A stretch of 64,000 nt of DNA from Gigaspora rosea (lineage: Eukaryota > Glomeromycota > Glomeromycetes > Diversisporales > Gigasporaceae): NCBI GenBank assembly GCA_003550325.1, contig QKWP01000037.1, positions 5,113 through 69,112 on the forward strand. The letters are read 5' to 3'. A program made the translations under genes and the position numbers. The notes below the pieces were generated by a model. That model was not told where the DNA came from and did no database searches. It saw only the letters and a program-made list of their open reading frames with translations. Shown piece after piece: positions 37,532-48,719 of the stretch (its first letter is position 1; each line of letters starts with the position of its first letter).

Positions 37532-38106
37532 GAGTAAATCTATTTGTCACCGGCGGTGACAATCCCATGCCAACCATGCCAATAAGAATCAAGATCAGGT
37601 GTAATATTGCACCTGATCATATAACATGAAAACAAAGTGAAAAAATGCCATTTTCAAAAATAACGCGATAGTAGAAAATTTTGACTATGAAACCACCCTT
37701 TATTCTAGCAAAAAAAAAAATTTCTCGTAAAATTTTACTATATAGCTACCTCTAAGACCATGAAAAATTAGTTAATTGGTTTTCATAACCCGGCCGGGTC
37801 AAAATTTGGAAACCTCAAAAAAATTTTTTATATATTTTAATAACCGGGTAAGATTTTAAGAAAAATTTTATATAAATTTCATAAAATTTTATATATGAAA
37901 TTTAAAAAAAAAAAGCCAGCCGGCCGGGTCAGTTAAAAAGATACATGTTATGAAAACCAAGTAGTTAAATTTGTATGGTCTAATCCTAATCCTAACCCAA
38001 ATCCTAACCCTAACCCTAATGAAAATAAATTTACACGCGTTTATATTTGTTTTGATCATACGTTATACAGGAATGTGTCACTGCCAGTGACAAGTACATT
38101 TTTTCT
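37532..38106. mobile_element. TIR element (TTGTCACCGGCGGTGACA ends), 575 bp
   Basis: Left GAGTAAATCTATTTGTCACC and right (other strand) AGAAAAAATGTACTTGTCAC are inverted repeats, each continuing into a small palindrome GGCGGTGACA / GGCAGTGACA. Flanks ATATTTAA (37524-37531) and ATATTTAA (38107-38114) match exactly, but lie in an AT repeat. The right part carries a degenerate CCCTAA array (37981-38018). Non-autonomous. Confidence 0.65.
37760..37975. mobile_element. Nested inverted-repeat element with CCGGCCGGGTC core
   Basis: TTGGTTTTCATAAC occurs at about 37776 and inverted (GTTATGAAAACCAA) at about 37947. Just inside are CCCGGCCGGGTC (37789) and CCGGCCGGGTC (37920), standing out against AT-rich DNA. 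It could be a separate insertion in the 575-bp element. Confidence 0.45.
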
Positions 38107-38190
38107 ATATTTAAATTATTTTAGATAAAATATTTTAAATTAATTTAATAAAATATTTTAAATTATTTTAGATAAAATATTTTAAATTCA

Positions 38191-38460
38191 AAGTTTAATA
38201 TCTCAATAATTGCCAAACAAATTTATAAAATTAATCCTTACACTAGTTTACAGGCAAATTTGTAAGCTAATTATCGTGATTGATCTATTCATGCTAACAA
38301 ACTATATTAGATTGTAATCTATATCACAGTTTATTTCTATGTTAGTGCGACAATGTAAGAGAGATCAGTTTGGTAATTGCTGTGATGTTTAAATTGAAGC
38401 TTAAAATGGACCATTATTCCTATTATTTACTTGTTTTTACTAATTTTCCTATGTTTTTGA
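38191..38460. other. Downstream flank of the third lipase fragment
   Basis: Resembles 22370-22560 (GTTTACAGGCAAATTTGT, CAAACTATATTAGAT, TTTAAATTGAAGCTTAAAATGGACCA), supporting descent of both loci from one duplicated segment. Confidence 0.5.
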
Positions 38461-39150
38461 TTATGGCATTACAGCATTAGGTAATTAATTTTACCGCCAA
38501 CACTAGCTAAACCTCTCAGTTCGGCTAATACTATAGCTGGTTATAACCATGTTCCCATCCTTTATACATAGATCTATAAAGATGACCAAATGGATACAAA
38601 TAAGGTGCCTAATTTTAACTTGATTTGTATCTGATTGGCATCTTTCGGCTTGTGCTAGTTAAGCCTTATACCATGTTAAAGAATCACAGGTTTTGATCAA
38701 GATCTCATTTGAATCTAGGAATGATCAAATTCTTTTGCTACAATTTTTTCATTATGATCTTTGACATTCACTGATTATCAATTTATCTACCTAGCAAAAA
38801 AAAACTAAAAATTAAATCAAAAATATATAGAAAGTACATACATAATCATAATAAGAGAATAACAATCAAAATCGATAAATACACTTATATTTTTGTGCCT
38901 AACACTTAGCGGCCAGTGCTCCTCAATCAGAATTGATTTGATTTGATTCAAATTTAAATCCAATTCAGATTCAGATTCAGATTCAGAGATAAAAATGGAG
39001 AGTATAGATCATTCTTTTTATATGATTATGAGGAAATTGGTTTGTTGCTCTCTAATTAAAATTAAATTGATACAATACGCATAGTATAAAAAAACTGGAG
39101 ACCAATGTATCACAAACTATATAAGGCAAAAACCAGTGAACTGCACAACA
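38461..39150. other. Intergenic DNA with GATTCA array
   Basis: No gene. At 38945-38992 GATTTGATTTGATTC and then four copies of AGATTC form a short motif array near AGTGCTCCTCAATCAG. It is possibly an element terminus. Confidence 0.4.
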
Positions 39151-39158
39151 AAAAATAG

Positions 39159-39398
39159 GGGATGGCACTAGGTGTGTTTATATAGTTTTGATTATTTAAT
39201 TAAAATTAGGGTAAGGGTTAGTTAGAGGTTAGAGTTAGGGTTTGACTTATAAGTAAAATTGTTCTCTTGACATTTTTTATTAATACTCCTAGACAGGTTT
39301 AGACACTTTTCACTTTTTTTCTTTGTTTTTGTCTTGTCGGGCTGATCCATAAAGATCAAATTTTATCATATGAACACACCTGGCTTTAGACGACCCCC
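39159..39398. mobile_element. hAT-like miniature element, 240 bp
   Basis: Exact 8-bp target duplication AAAAATAG (39151-39158 and 39399-39406). Termini GGGATGGCACTAGGTGTGTT and (other strand) GGGGGTCGTCTAAAGCCAGG, then TGTGTTCATAT, are imperfect inverted repeats. The core carries a degenerate TTAGGG stretch (39205-39243). Confidence 0.75.
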
Positions 39399-39406
39399 AA
39401 AAATAG

Positions 39407-40080
39407 AAAGAACACACCAACAAAATTAAATAGCGTTAAATAAAAATGTTATGCTGATTCTCATATGACTGTAAATTGCAGATCAAATCAAAGGTAATCA
39501 TTAAACCTATCTTCGTTGTAGTTAGTGCTGATGATATGGTTAAATAGTATAATATATATTAACAATTCACTCAAAGAAAACTTTTGTTAGTAACAAAAAG
39601 TTGTTTCTTATGAAAACTTTTGCAAAATAAAGCGATTTTTGACAAAAATAATATTTGGATCAATCTGAATTTCTGGCACCAAATTATCACGTAAGCAACA
39701 GTAGAGATTCGAATTTCTCTATTAGTTTTACTCCACATTTGTATATATATTTAGAATTTTAAAAAATGGTCACCTGCACCACAGTGCACCCCCAGATAAC
39801 CCTAGAACACATAATCGATGGCACACTCTGATTGTATGATCGATATAATCAACAATATAATTTTTTAATTTATTAACTTATGCAAGAATTATATTTTATA
39901 GCGATTAATGGCAATTAATTTATTATACTTGCACAGCATAATACAACAATTATGTCATATTACAAATCACATTAACTACCTGATCACATTACTAAAAAAC
40001 TACCTAATATACCCTACCTACCCTAACATTAAGCCAAGCAAAAACAAAGCTATCGCCTATACGTAAATATACATTCTTAT
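39407..40080. other. Intergenic DNA with an isolated element end
   Basis: 39767-39806 resembles the GTGCACC end of the 32516-32754 element (GGTGCACTGTGGTGCAGGTG on the other strand, then TAGGGTT). The partner end was not found. The remainder shows nothing. Confidence 0.4.
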
Positions 40081-40700
40081 ATGCCACTTCATTATACTCA
40101 GTACAGCTTGTGTTGCTTCGCTACACTCAGCAATACAGACAAGGCTCGCTTCGCTCACTCTGTAGCACTTCGCTTTGCTGTTACTTCAGCTTTGCTCACT
40201 TTCCTAAATATTCGATACAGCCACAACTACTCTACTCTAACTTGCCCTAACTCTAGCTCCAAAATGCCTTTACAAACAGAGAAAAAAAGAAGGAAGCATT
40301 AGTAAATAGTTCAAAAGCTGGAAAACAAAAAAACAACACAAAGAATAAAATAACACGCCACAGAATAACCAAGAAAGTCCAAAAACTTTCATACTTTCTA
40401 AATACATCCACTAACTGGAATAAAGAAACTATACGCCCTGAAATAATCAAAAAAGTTCAAAAACCATCATACTTTCCAAATACGTCCACTAATTGAAATA
40501 AAGAAACTATATGCACCAAGATGCTCTAAACAAAGAAGAAAAAAAGCTTTAGAAATAGACACAAACTGGAAAACAAAAACAATGAATAAAAACTACCCTA
40601 ACTCTATCCAAAATAACCCACTCTAACCCTAACCTCTAACTAAAACAACTTATTCTAACCCTCTCTAACCCTAAATCTAACCTAACTCCAAATAAGTGCA
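40081..40700. repeat. Direct repeats and degenerate CCCTAA stretch
   Basis: CTTCGCT words recur at 40115-40190. An ~83-bp unit (AAAGTCCAAAAACTTTCATA ... GAATAAAGAAACTATA) is tandemly duplicated at about 40370-40515. A larger ~250-base unit (AAACAGAGAAAAAAAGAAG ... CTGGAAAACAAAAA) recurs at 40274 and 40531. 40590-40690 holds five to six CTAACCCT-like units. Confidence 0.55.
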
Positions 40701-40849
40701 TCACATAACTGAAATGACTTTGGCAACAAACAAAGCCAATTCATACCAACAACACTGAAGTATGGTGCAACTAGTGAAATTACAGCATAAAGTAGCAAAA
40801 TAAACAATACAAAACAAGTGGCAAAGTGGCAAAGCAAATGACAAAATTC

Positions 40850-40960
40850 ACAGCACCTAAATGACGAATTCACACCAAGATGACAACACCAAAGCAATGA
40901 CACCAAAGTGACGACACCAGGCGACGATACCCAAGGACGACAACAGCGACAATACCACAA
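40850..40960 (+). repeat. Short minisatellite (GACGACACCAAAGT)
   Basis: About seven degenerate copies of GATGACAACACCAAAG / GACGACACCAGG. The long reverse-strand open frame over 40682-41206 is produced by this repeat and the neighbouring palindrome. Confidence 0.6.
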
Positions 40961-41160
40961 AACATGACAAACTAGTTCAGAAAAAAAAAAGTAAACATTA
41001 GTACAGTACACAAAAAAAAGAGTAAATATTGGTATGTAGTACAAAAAAAAACAGTGATTATCAATTATCACTGATTGTATATATACCCCATGATCAGAGG
41101 TGCACCAAAAACATATATTTATACTAGTGCGATAGATGGCGCTTTGCGCCACCAATCTTA

Positions 41161-42130
41161 TACAGTTTTTAATCTTAATTGATGATCCGCCAGTTAACTG
41201 ATGCATGATTATAGTGTAACGTGATGCAAATTACTATGTAAATCACTTATAGATGAAATGCCACGATCACCCAAGGAAAAATATTTTTCTTACTAAGTTA
41301 ATGAGCCATGTCGACTAATTGAAAGGTGTAGAGCACATCGAGATGCATCTAACGGTGGTTATATCATCAAAATCGGCCCAGTAGATGCGGAGATATCGTT
41401 GAAAAATGATTGGGCGACTATATAAAATTCTATGTAAAATATTTGTTTACATAAAATTTTACATAGATGTCCAATCGTTTTTTGAATATAACTCAGCATA
41501 TACTGGGCCAATTTTGATGAACTAACCACTGTTAGATGCATCTCGATGAGCTCTACAACTTTCAATAAATCGGCATGATTAATTAACTTAGTAAAAAATA
41601 TTTTTCCTTGGGTGATCGTGGCATTTCTGCTATAATAATCTATATTATAGGTAGAAATGCCACGATCACCCAAGGAAAAATATTTTTTTAACTAAGTTAA
41701 TGAATTATGCTGATTAATTGAAAGTTGTAGAGCTCAATATGACGCATCTAACGGTGGTGAGTTCATCAAAATTGGCCTAGTAGATGTTGAGTTATCTTCA
41801 AAAAACGATTGGGCGACTATGTAAAATTTTATGTAAACAAATGTTTGTTTACATAGAATTTTATATAGTCGCCCAATCGTTTTTCGACGATATCTCCGCA
41901 TCTACTGGGCCAATTTTGATGATCTAACCATCGTTAGATGCGTCTCGATAAGCTCTACAACTTTCAATTAGTCGACATGACTCATTAACTTAGTAAGAAA
42001 AATATATTTTTCCTTGGGTGATTGTGGCATTTCGTCTATAAGTGATTACATAGTAATTTGTGTCACGTTACACTATGATCATGCATCAGTTGACTGGCGG
42101 ATCATCAATTAAACTTAAAAATTTTTTTGT
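41161..42130. mobile_element. ~970-bp four-armed palindromic foldback element
   Basis: The outer arms (41166-41250 and 42042-42122, TTGATGATCCGCCAG ... CTATGTAAATCACTTATA) are inverted copies of each other. Between them lie two consecutive palindromes (about 41247-41636 and 41646-42042), each of two ~185-base arms starting GAAATGCCACGATCACCCAA and meeting at CCCAATCG around a CTATGTAAAATTTTATG hairpin. The whole is symmetric about position ~41642. No genuine protein is encoded; the open frame at 41359-41673 (-) is an effect of the symmetry. The arm is related to that of the 34061 element. Confidence 0.8.
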
Positions 42131-42750
42131 AAAAGCTTATTGTTATTTATAGTATTCACAATATCTATTATATTAAAACATAAATGTTTGTTCATTATAT
42201 TTACCAATCAGAAGATTAAATGCAGTATTTCCTATTTTATGTGAAGTGGTAAGATATCATGGGATCGAAAAATAGAATAGCTACACGATCCTTTACCTTA
42301 AAACATTATTTCAGATAAGATTATTGCATGTGATAGTGTAGAAGAGGGAAGGAGTGAAAAGATCGATAATAAATAAAGATTAGCATATGTAATAGTATAA
42401 TGAATGAAATTAAAAATTAGAAGGTATTGAGTAAGTATTAGAATTGGGGACAAAAATGTAGTCAGTTCTGCAGGTGCTTGAATTAAATTTGTGTGACTTG
42501 CTTAACTTGTTCAAAGATAAAGATACATGATTCTATCATTTCTTCATGGACATTGTTTCATGCACATTTCTTCACTTACAATTAGCTTGCTTTAGCAAGA
42601 ATGGAATAATCCATCCTATAGCAATTTCTCACGGGATGTCAATGTTGTCATTCTAGTCAATATAGTCAGTAAATCATGATTCTGCTAAATTTTAATAAAT
42701 ATTCCAACCTAAATTATCTGCTATCATAGTCCAAATAAATCTGTGTATTA
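42131..42750. other. Intergenic DNA, nothing recognised
   Basis: AT-rich, no repeat or gene seen. Confidence 0.4.
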
Positions 42751-42759
42751 ATATGAATA

Positions 42760-43199
42760 TTTTTGTAAAAAAGGTAATTTGTATTAAATTATCATAATTC
42801 TATTGAAATTACTATAATAAATGTTACAAACTTACTTGCAGATAATATATTTTAAGGTTGATATTGCATAGGGTTAACTACTACAAAAAATTCTTATACA
42901 AAATTTGCTTGTTATTCTAATTATTTGATATGTAGTTAAATTCAAGTTTGTGTTGAAATTATTATAGTTTCTATCATGAGTTATTGTTATAAACATTACT
43001 ATTCTGGCAATACACATATGTAACTTACTAACACATGTTATTAACGTTATCAATAATTTTAATGCTATCATGTGTGCATAACAAACAAAAGTCTATGATC
43101 ACAGTATGCTGTTAAAATTGAGCCAATTTGTATTAAGCACATCATTAGTTACTGTAAAAAATTTTGTTACAAACCTTGCTTGTTATTTCGTAACATATA
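42760..43199 (-). repeat. Dispersed repeat family, cluster 1
   Basis: Contains AATTATTATAGTTTCTATCA, TGAGTTATTGTTATAAACAT, CTTACTTGCAGATAATATAT and TTACAAACCTTGCTTGTTAT. These match on the complementary strand the unit of the 35090-36340 array and, directly, 46420-46860 almost end to end, here truncated by the insertion at 43208. Confidence 0.65.
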
Positions 43200-43207
43200 T
43201 TAACGAA

Positions 43208-43747
43208 AGGGACTGCCTATTTCCACCATGGTATTTTGCTATTTCCACCATGGTTACACAAAAAGTTACTATTTTTAGATTTTAATATAATATTGTATAT
43301 TATAATTTTAATTATCTTTAATTGGCCCAACTTGATTTAGGTTACCAAAACAAGACTTGTATAATGTTACATGGCATAAGCGGCATATAACCAAAAATTA
43401 TTTTTGCGAAGCAATGCACTGGGCCTTTGTGTAACATATATGCATATGTTGTGTACCCAGTATATGTACTGTGATTGGATATTGCCTTGAACTAGATTTA
43501 CAGTTAGGGTGGGCTGGAATTATGTCTAACCCAGCATTAAGCTTAATGCTGACTGACCCAACCAAAATAAGACTTGTATAATATTACACGACATTAGCAG
43601 CGTATAACCAAAAATTATTTTTGCAAAAACAATGCACTGGGCCTTTGTGTAATATAAGTGCATATATTATTTTGAATTCTAAAAATAGAAAAGCTTGTAT
43701 AACCATGGTGGAAATAGCAAAATACCATGGTGGAAATAGTAACACCC
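43208..43747. mobile_element. hAT-like miniature element (ACCATGGTGGAAATAG), 540 bp
   Basis: Exact 8-bp target duplication TTAACGAA (43200-43207 and 43748-43755). Each end bears two copies of CTATTTCCACCATGGT, inverted at the other end (43219-43251 and 43700-43740). Inside is a direct repeat of about 115 bp (AAGACTTGTATAAT ... CACTGGGCCTTTGTGTAA) at 43350-43445 and 43571-43665. No transposase. It is inserted in the dispersed repeat cluster. Confidence 0.8.
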
Positions 43748-43809
43748 TTAACGAAAAGGTAATTAGTTTGTATTAAAATTGTTGTAATTCTATTGCAAAT
43801 TACTGTAAT

Positions 43810-43960
43810 TATGATAGCTGTGCGACATGCGTGCCGCGCAGGACCAGTACGATTACATGTGACATGTAAAATTTAAAGTATAAGGGATAGCTGTGTAGCA
43901 TGATACTGCGCAAGGTCGGGTGCTCGCAACAAGTTCAAGCTCACGCTCACTATGTAAATC
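43810..43960 (+). repeat. SINE-like pair of tRNA-resembling heads
   Basis: GATAGCTGTGCGACATGCGT at 43815 and GATAGCTGTGTAGCATGATA at 43886 are related. The second is followed at the expected distance by AAGTTCAAGCTC, similar to a polymerase III B box. A third relative (AGCTGTGCAGCATGCAATGC, then AACCAGTACGAT) lies at 58965. A weak call. Confidence 0.35.
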
Positions 43961-43965
43961 AAAAT

Positions 43966-45250
43966 TATATGTGGTATCATAGAAAATTCTAATATAACCC
44001 TATGCGTTGACGATAGTCACATTAGAGTTATTATCGCGCGGATAAATTGCGGCTTATATGAAAAGTAATAGCATATGATTATAGATATGCATGTAATAGA
44101 AATTATAGATATGTATGTATGCGGCAGAAATTATAAAGATACATGTGGGAGTAAATGGTGAATCTTGGTGCTTTCTTACCTCGCTTGTCTTGTCACTTGT
44201 TCTCTTTGATGCCAGATTATAATTCGGCTTCCATTCCTTCCACCCTCTCTCATTCATTGCACCTTGCGATCTGCTTGTTGTTATGCGTAATGATTTAGTG
44301 TGCCACTCCATAGCTTGGGAATGAACTTGTTATTATATTGACGTTGTAGTGTGTACCGAGTTGAATGCGCCACACATAACTTGAGGTCAAACTCGCTACA
44401 TGTATAAGGTGTTGAATGCGCTGCTATATAAAGATTGATATCATGTGTAATGAGCTGAAGGCGCACACCATAGCGTGAGCTCGAATTGGCTGCTATAAAC
44501 ATTGATGTTACAAAAAAAATGAGTTCATATATAATGAGTTGAAGGCGCTATACGGCTCGAACTCGCTGTTATAAAAATTGGTTGCTAAAAAAAAAAGTAG
44601 AATTTTTAAGTTGGCGATCTTCAATTATGCTTTATAACGTGAGTATATTTACGTGTACATAAAGTTGTTATGAGCACAATATGCAATAACAGAAGAGAAA
44701 GTGATAAAGTGGAGCACTACTCCCATCATATATCTCCATAATGTTTAATAAAGAAAGTGTTTAATATGAAATCCGAGCAAAAATAATGACAGATTTTTAA
44801 GTAATTATGCCCTGATCAAAAAATCAATGCATTTTTCTATATAAAATTTGGTCGCATTTCTTCAGATGCATAGGTTGTTCTTTTTTTTTCTCTCAAATAT
44901 TTCAATACGAATAGATTCACTTTCCCTATGACTACGAAGCTACAAAATTTTTTTTACATTGCATATGATAAATTTTTTTTTATTGTTAAGTATATTTTTA
45001 TTTGGGTTACCCAAATAAAGATATACTTAAAATATCTTTCAATAAAAAGAAGAATTTCCATATGTAATGTAAAAAAAAATTCTGTAATTCGTAGTCATAG
45101 GAAAGGTAAATCTATTTGTATTGAAGTTTTTGAGAGAAAAAAAAGAGCAAGCTGTGCATCTAAAGAAATGCAACCAAATTTTTTATATATAAAAATACAT
45201 CGATTATTTGATCAGGACATATTAGAATTTTTATGATACCACATATATAG
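43966..45250. mobile_element. Possible 1.28-kb TIR element with internal palindrome and tandem repeats
   Basis: TATATGTGGTATCATAGAAA (then ATTCTAATAT) at about 43967 recurs inverted at 45217-45250. Inside, 44290-44580 holds four degenerate ~85-bp units (GAGTTGAATGCGC / GAGTTGAAGGCGC ... CTCGCTGCTATAAA). No convincing coding region. Confidence 0.45.
44809..45226. repeat. ~415-bp near-perfect palindrome
   Basis: From CCTGATCAAAAAATCAATGC at the left to its inverted copy ending TTTGATCAGG at the right, centred at about 45012 on TTTGGGTTACCCAAAT. Both arms contain CTATGACTACGAA / TTCGTAGTCATAG. The 102-codon open frame inside is a by-product of the palindrome. Confidence 0.7.
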
Positions 45251-45319
45251 TTTGACTTACATAGAATATTTCGATCCCTAATGCAGTATGTAATTATGGA
45301 ATAGGCCATCTTGGTTTAT

Positions 45320-45720
45320 TTCGTAATGGCAAAAAGGTGAATTAGTTTGTATTAAATGTTATCATAATTTCTATCATAAATTATTATAAAAAATTCTGTA
45401 CAAACTTACCTGACAGATAATATATTTTAAAGTTGAGTTTGTATCGAAATTATGTGTGGCTTTAATCAAGAATTACTGTAATAAATATTCATGCAGAACT
45501 TACTTGTTATTCTATAATCACAATATGGTTAGGGTTGAGTTCGCGTTGAAATTATTATAGTTTCTATCATGAGTTACTGTTAAAAACCTTACCATTCTGA
45601 CGATAAACAGTATGTGACTCACTAACGCATGTTATTAATGTTATCCATATCTCAGTTAATCTAATTTCAATGTTATAATGTGCATATAACGATTTCAAAG
45701 TTGCAAAATGTGCATAATGA
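45320..45720 (-). repeat. Dispersed repeat family, cluster 2
   Basis: Shares TTATCATAATTTCTATCATA, CTGACAGATAATATATTTTA, GAAATTATTATAGTTTCTAT and CTTACTTGTTATTCTA with clusters 1 and 3. Confidence 0.6.
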
Positions 45721-46419
45721 TGAAAAGTTGATTTTTTTAAAAAAATACATAATAGATGGCAACTGATTATTAATTTACAACAATATAAAAATAACGAATT
45801 TATTATGACATTAACATGTAATAATTACAGATATATAAATAGATCGTCATCTTACTTTAACTTTCTCATAGTCTGATCACGGTCTTTGGAATTTTTTTTA
45901 TTCTCATTATTATTAAACAGCGCCAATTATATACACTTAAAGTACATAAGAAATTAGTAGATATGACCAATCAAAATCATTTTAAAGGCTACATTTTTTA
46001 AATTTTACTAGTAGAGATGTTATGTTACGATATTAGTCAGGAAATTATAGATTTAACAATCATATGCATTTCGAGAATATCGTAATAATTACCTATTAAA
46101 GATGATAAAAAATGTCGCAATAATGATCAACATTTGAAGCGTTCTTACTTTAAATGACAAGTGACAATGATCATCATACGTATAAAATTGAAAATCATAT
46201 AATTCTTTCCAAAAATGAACAAACGAAATTATTACTCCTACTTAAATAGGATTTTTTTAAAGAATAAGCATAAGTGACATCAAAAACGTATATTATCATC
46301 ATCTTGAAATATACCATAAAAGGAAAAAAAGGAGATAACCATAATACCTTCTAAATCAGGAAAAAATATAGGTCACCAAAAAGTTGAACGGAACCATTCC
46401 TCCACATTTCATGCGATCG
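45721..46419. other. Intergenic DNA with TTTCTCATAGTCTGATCACG-type words
   Basis: AT-rich. A TTTTCT(C/T)A(T/C)AGTCTGAT(T/C)A(C/T)GGTTTT word at 45865 recurs at 47420 and 48272, always near an ACATTAACATGCAAATGAT-like word, so a degenerate repeat of a few hundred bases is present three times. Confidence 0.4.
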
Positions 46420-47260
46420 TACTGGTATAAATTCTGTTACAAACTTACTCAATAGACAATACATTTTAAGATTGAGATTGTATTATTATTGTGGTTTTTA
46501 TCGATAACTATTGCAAAAAATTTTCATGTAAAACTTGCTCGTTATTCTAATTATTTGATATGTAGTTAAAGTTAAGTTAGTTCGTTGAAATTATTATTGT
46601 TCCTATTATAAGTTATTGTTATAAACATTACTATTCTGGCGATACACATATGTGACTTACTAATACATGTTATTAATATTGTCCATAATTTTAATGCTAT
46701 CATGTATGCATAATGAACAGAAGCCAATGATCACAGTATGTTGTTAAAATCGAGCCAATTTGTATTAAGTGCATCATTTGTCACTGTAACAAATTTTGTT
46801 ACAAACCTTGCTCATTATTCCAGTAATATGCAGCATGTAATTATGGACTAAGCTATTGTGTTTATATTGGTAATAATGAAAAGGTATTTAGTTTGTATTA
46901 AGTTATCGTAATTCTATCACAAATTACTATAATAAATTTTTATATACTTACCCAACAGACAATACATTTTAAGGTTGAGATTGTATCGAAATTATTGTAG
47001 CTTCTATCGTTAACTATTGCAAAATTCTCATGCAAAACTTCTCGTTATTCTAATTATTTAATATGTGGTTAAAGTTAAATTAGTTTGCATTGAAATTATT
47101 ATAATTTTTATCATGAGTTATTGTTATAAACATTACCATTCTAGTGATACATAGCATGTGACTTACTAACGTGTGTTATTAACATTATCTATATTTTAAT
47201 TCAATTTTAATGCTATAATGTGTGTATAACAAACAGAAGTCAATCTTTTAAATTTTGAAA
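46420..47260 (-). repeat. Dispersed repeat family, clusters 3 and 4 in tandem
   Basis: Two consecutive ~420-bp units (46430-46860 and 46865-47260), each with TTATTCTAATTATTTGATAT or TTTAATATG, then GTGGTTAAAGTTAA, a GAAATTATTAT run and GTGACTTACTAA. Unit 3 matches 42850-43190 closely. Confidence 0.65.
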
Positions 47261-48719
47261 ATGCAAAGTGCATATATAATAATCAAAGGTAGATTTTTTT
47301 TTTAAAAAAAATAAATATAAATTGGTTGATTATTAATTCACAGTAATACAGTAATATATCGATTACAAATATGATGAATATATTACGACATTAACATGCA
47401 AATGATATATGCGTTAATTTTCTTACAGTCTGATTATGGTTTTTTGGATATGGCAAATCAAAAATAGCAAAGCACAATTGAATTATTATTAACATTATTA
47501 TTAAGCAGCGTTTATTAAACACTTACATAAGAAATTAGTAAATTAACACACTAATTACATTTTGGATACAACTATAATTCTATTGGTTGGTAGATTGACA
47601 TCAAACTACAAACTATAGGAATTGCTGAAAATTTACAAAAACGGAGAAATCTAGAAATCAATCATCTAAATTTTTAGTAGGACATAATTTTTTTTTATTG
47701 TTAGTATTTGCTAATATATTTAATATTTTTTATTAATATCATGTTTTTTATCCTTGTGGAGTAGTTAAAGAGATCATTTCTCTGCTCTCCTCATGACCTT
47801 GATCAGTCAAAGTTGCTAATAAGTTCGTTGTACAGCATTATGACATTACATTATTACGGAACAACATTAGCATTACGGCACATAATATTTACGGCAATTT
47901 TCATGTCAATCAAAATGTGCGTTTTTTAATATGTATGTTCGCATAGACAGATCAAAGTTTTTCTCATACTCTGGTCACATTTTCTGAAGATGACCAATCA
48001 AAAATGTTTAAATGGACAAACTATGAATTAGGTTTAGTTAGATTAGATAGATAAAATGTCGTTATTCATAGTTTTAGTTTTTTTTTCCACATTTTCTGAA
48101 TACGACCAATTCTGTTATGTTAGAAGATAGATAAATAGATAGATAAGTTGCAAAGTGCGTGTAATGATCGAAAGTCGATTTTTTAATATTGATGATAACC
48201 GATTAACTCACATTAATAGATCAATTACAAATTATGACGATTTTAACATGCAAATGATCATATGTCATTAATTTTCTCATGGTCTGATTACGGTTTTTGG
48301 ATATAGTAAATCAAAAACGGCAAAGTGCAATATTGTATACTTGTCACATTTCTGAAAGATGACCAATCGAAAATGTTAACTTTACATCAATGACATAATG
48401 TGCATGTGCACTGAGTTACCCAATCAAATCAAGAATAAAAGACCAATTAGCGTGCAGAATTTTGTCGATCAAAATGTGCGGTATTTTAGTGTTTTTCTTA
48501 ATAATAATAATTAATAATTAATTAATAATAATAATAATAATAAATAACTTTCATTTCCATTTTTGTATAATGTTAGTCAAAAATCCGATATGGAAACTTG
48601 TGTAAGCTTGATGATAAATATATACGTAATCGCAAATCTTGGTTAACATGCCGTATATTAAATCAAATGTATATAAGCGAATGAATTTGACTTCAATAAA
48701 AGAAGAGAATTTTCATTCG
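47261..48719. other. Intergenic DNA, degenerate repeats
   Basis: No gene. A (TAA)n run lies at about 48506-48546. At 48672-48705 TATATAAGCGAATGAATTTG and then CTTCAATAAAAG resemble a TATA box and poly(A) signal of an LTR end, but no LTR was defined. Confidence 0.4.

Larger units (their letters stand above)
37380..38190. repeat. AT-rich tandem repeat (TTTTAAATTATTTTAGATAA)
   Basis: Units of ATTTTAAATTATTTTAGATAAAAT recur before (37380-37525) and after (38110-38185) the 37532-38106 element, which was inserted into the array. Confidence 0.65.

Noticed and set aside
40682..41206. 174-codon reverse-strand open frame, Cys- and Phe-rich
   Set aside because: Generated by the GACGACACC minisatellite and the palindrome arm. 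Composition is low-complexity, with no domain.
41359..41673. 104-codon reverse-strand open frame
   Set aside because: It spans the arms of the four-armed palindrome; an open frame here is a by-product of symmetry.
44928..45236. 102-codon forward open frame
   Set aside because: Lies inside the 415-bp palindrome, with no protein-like composition.
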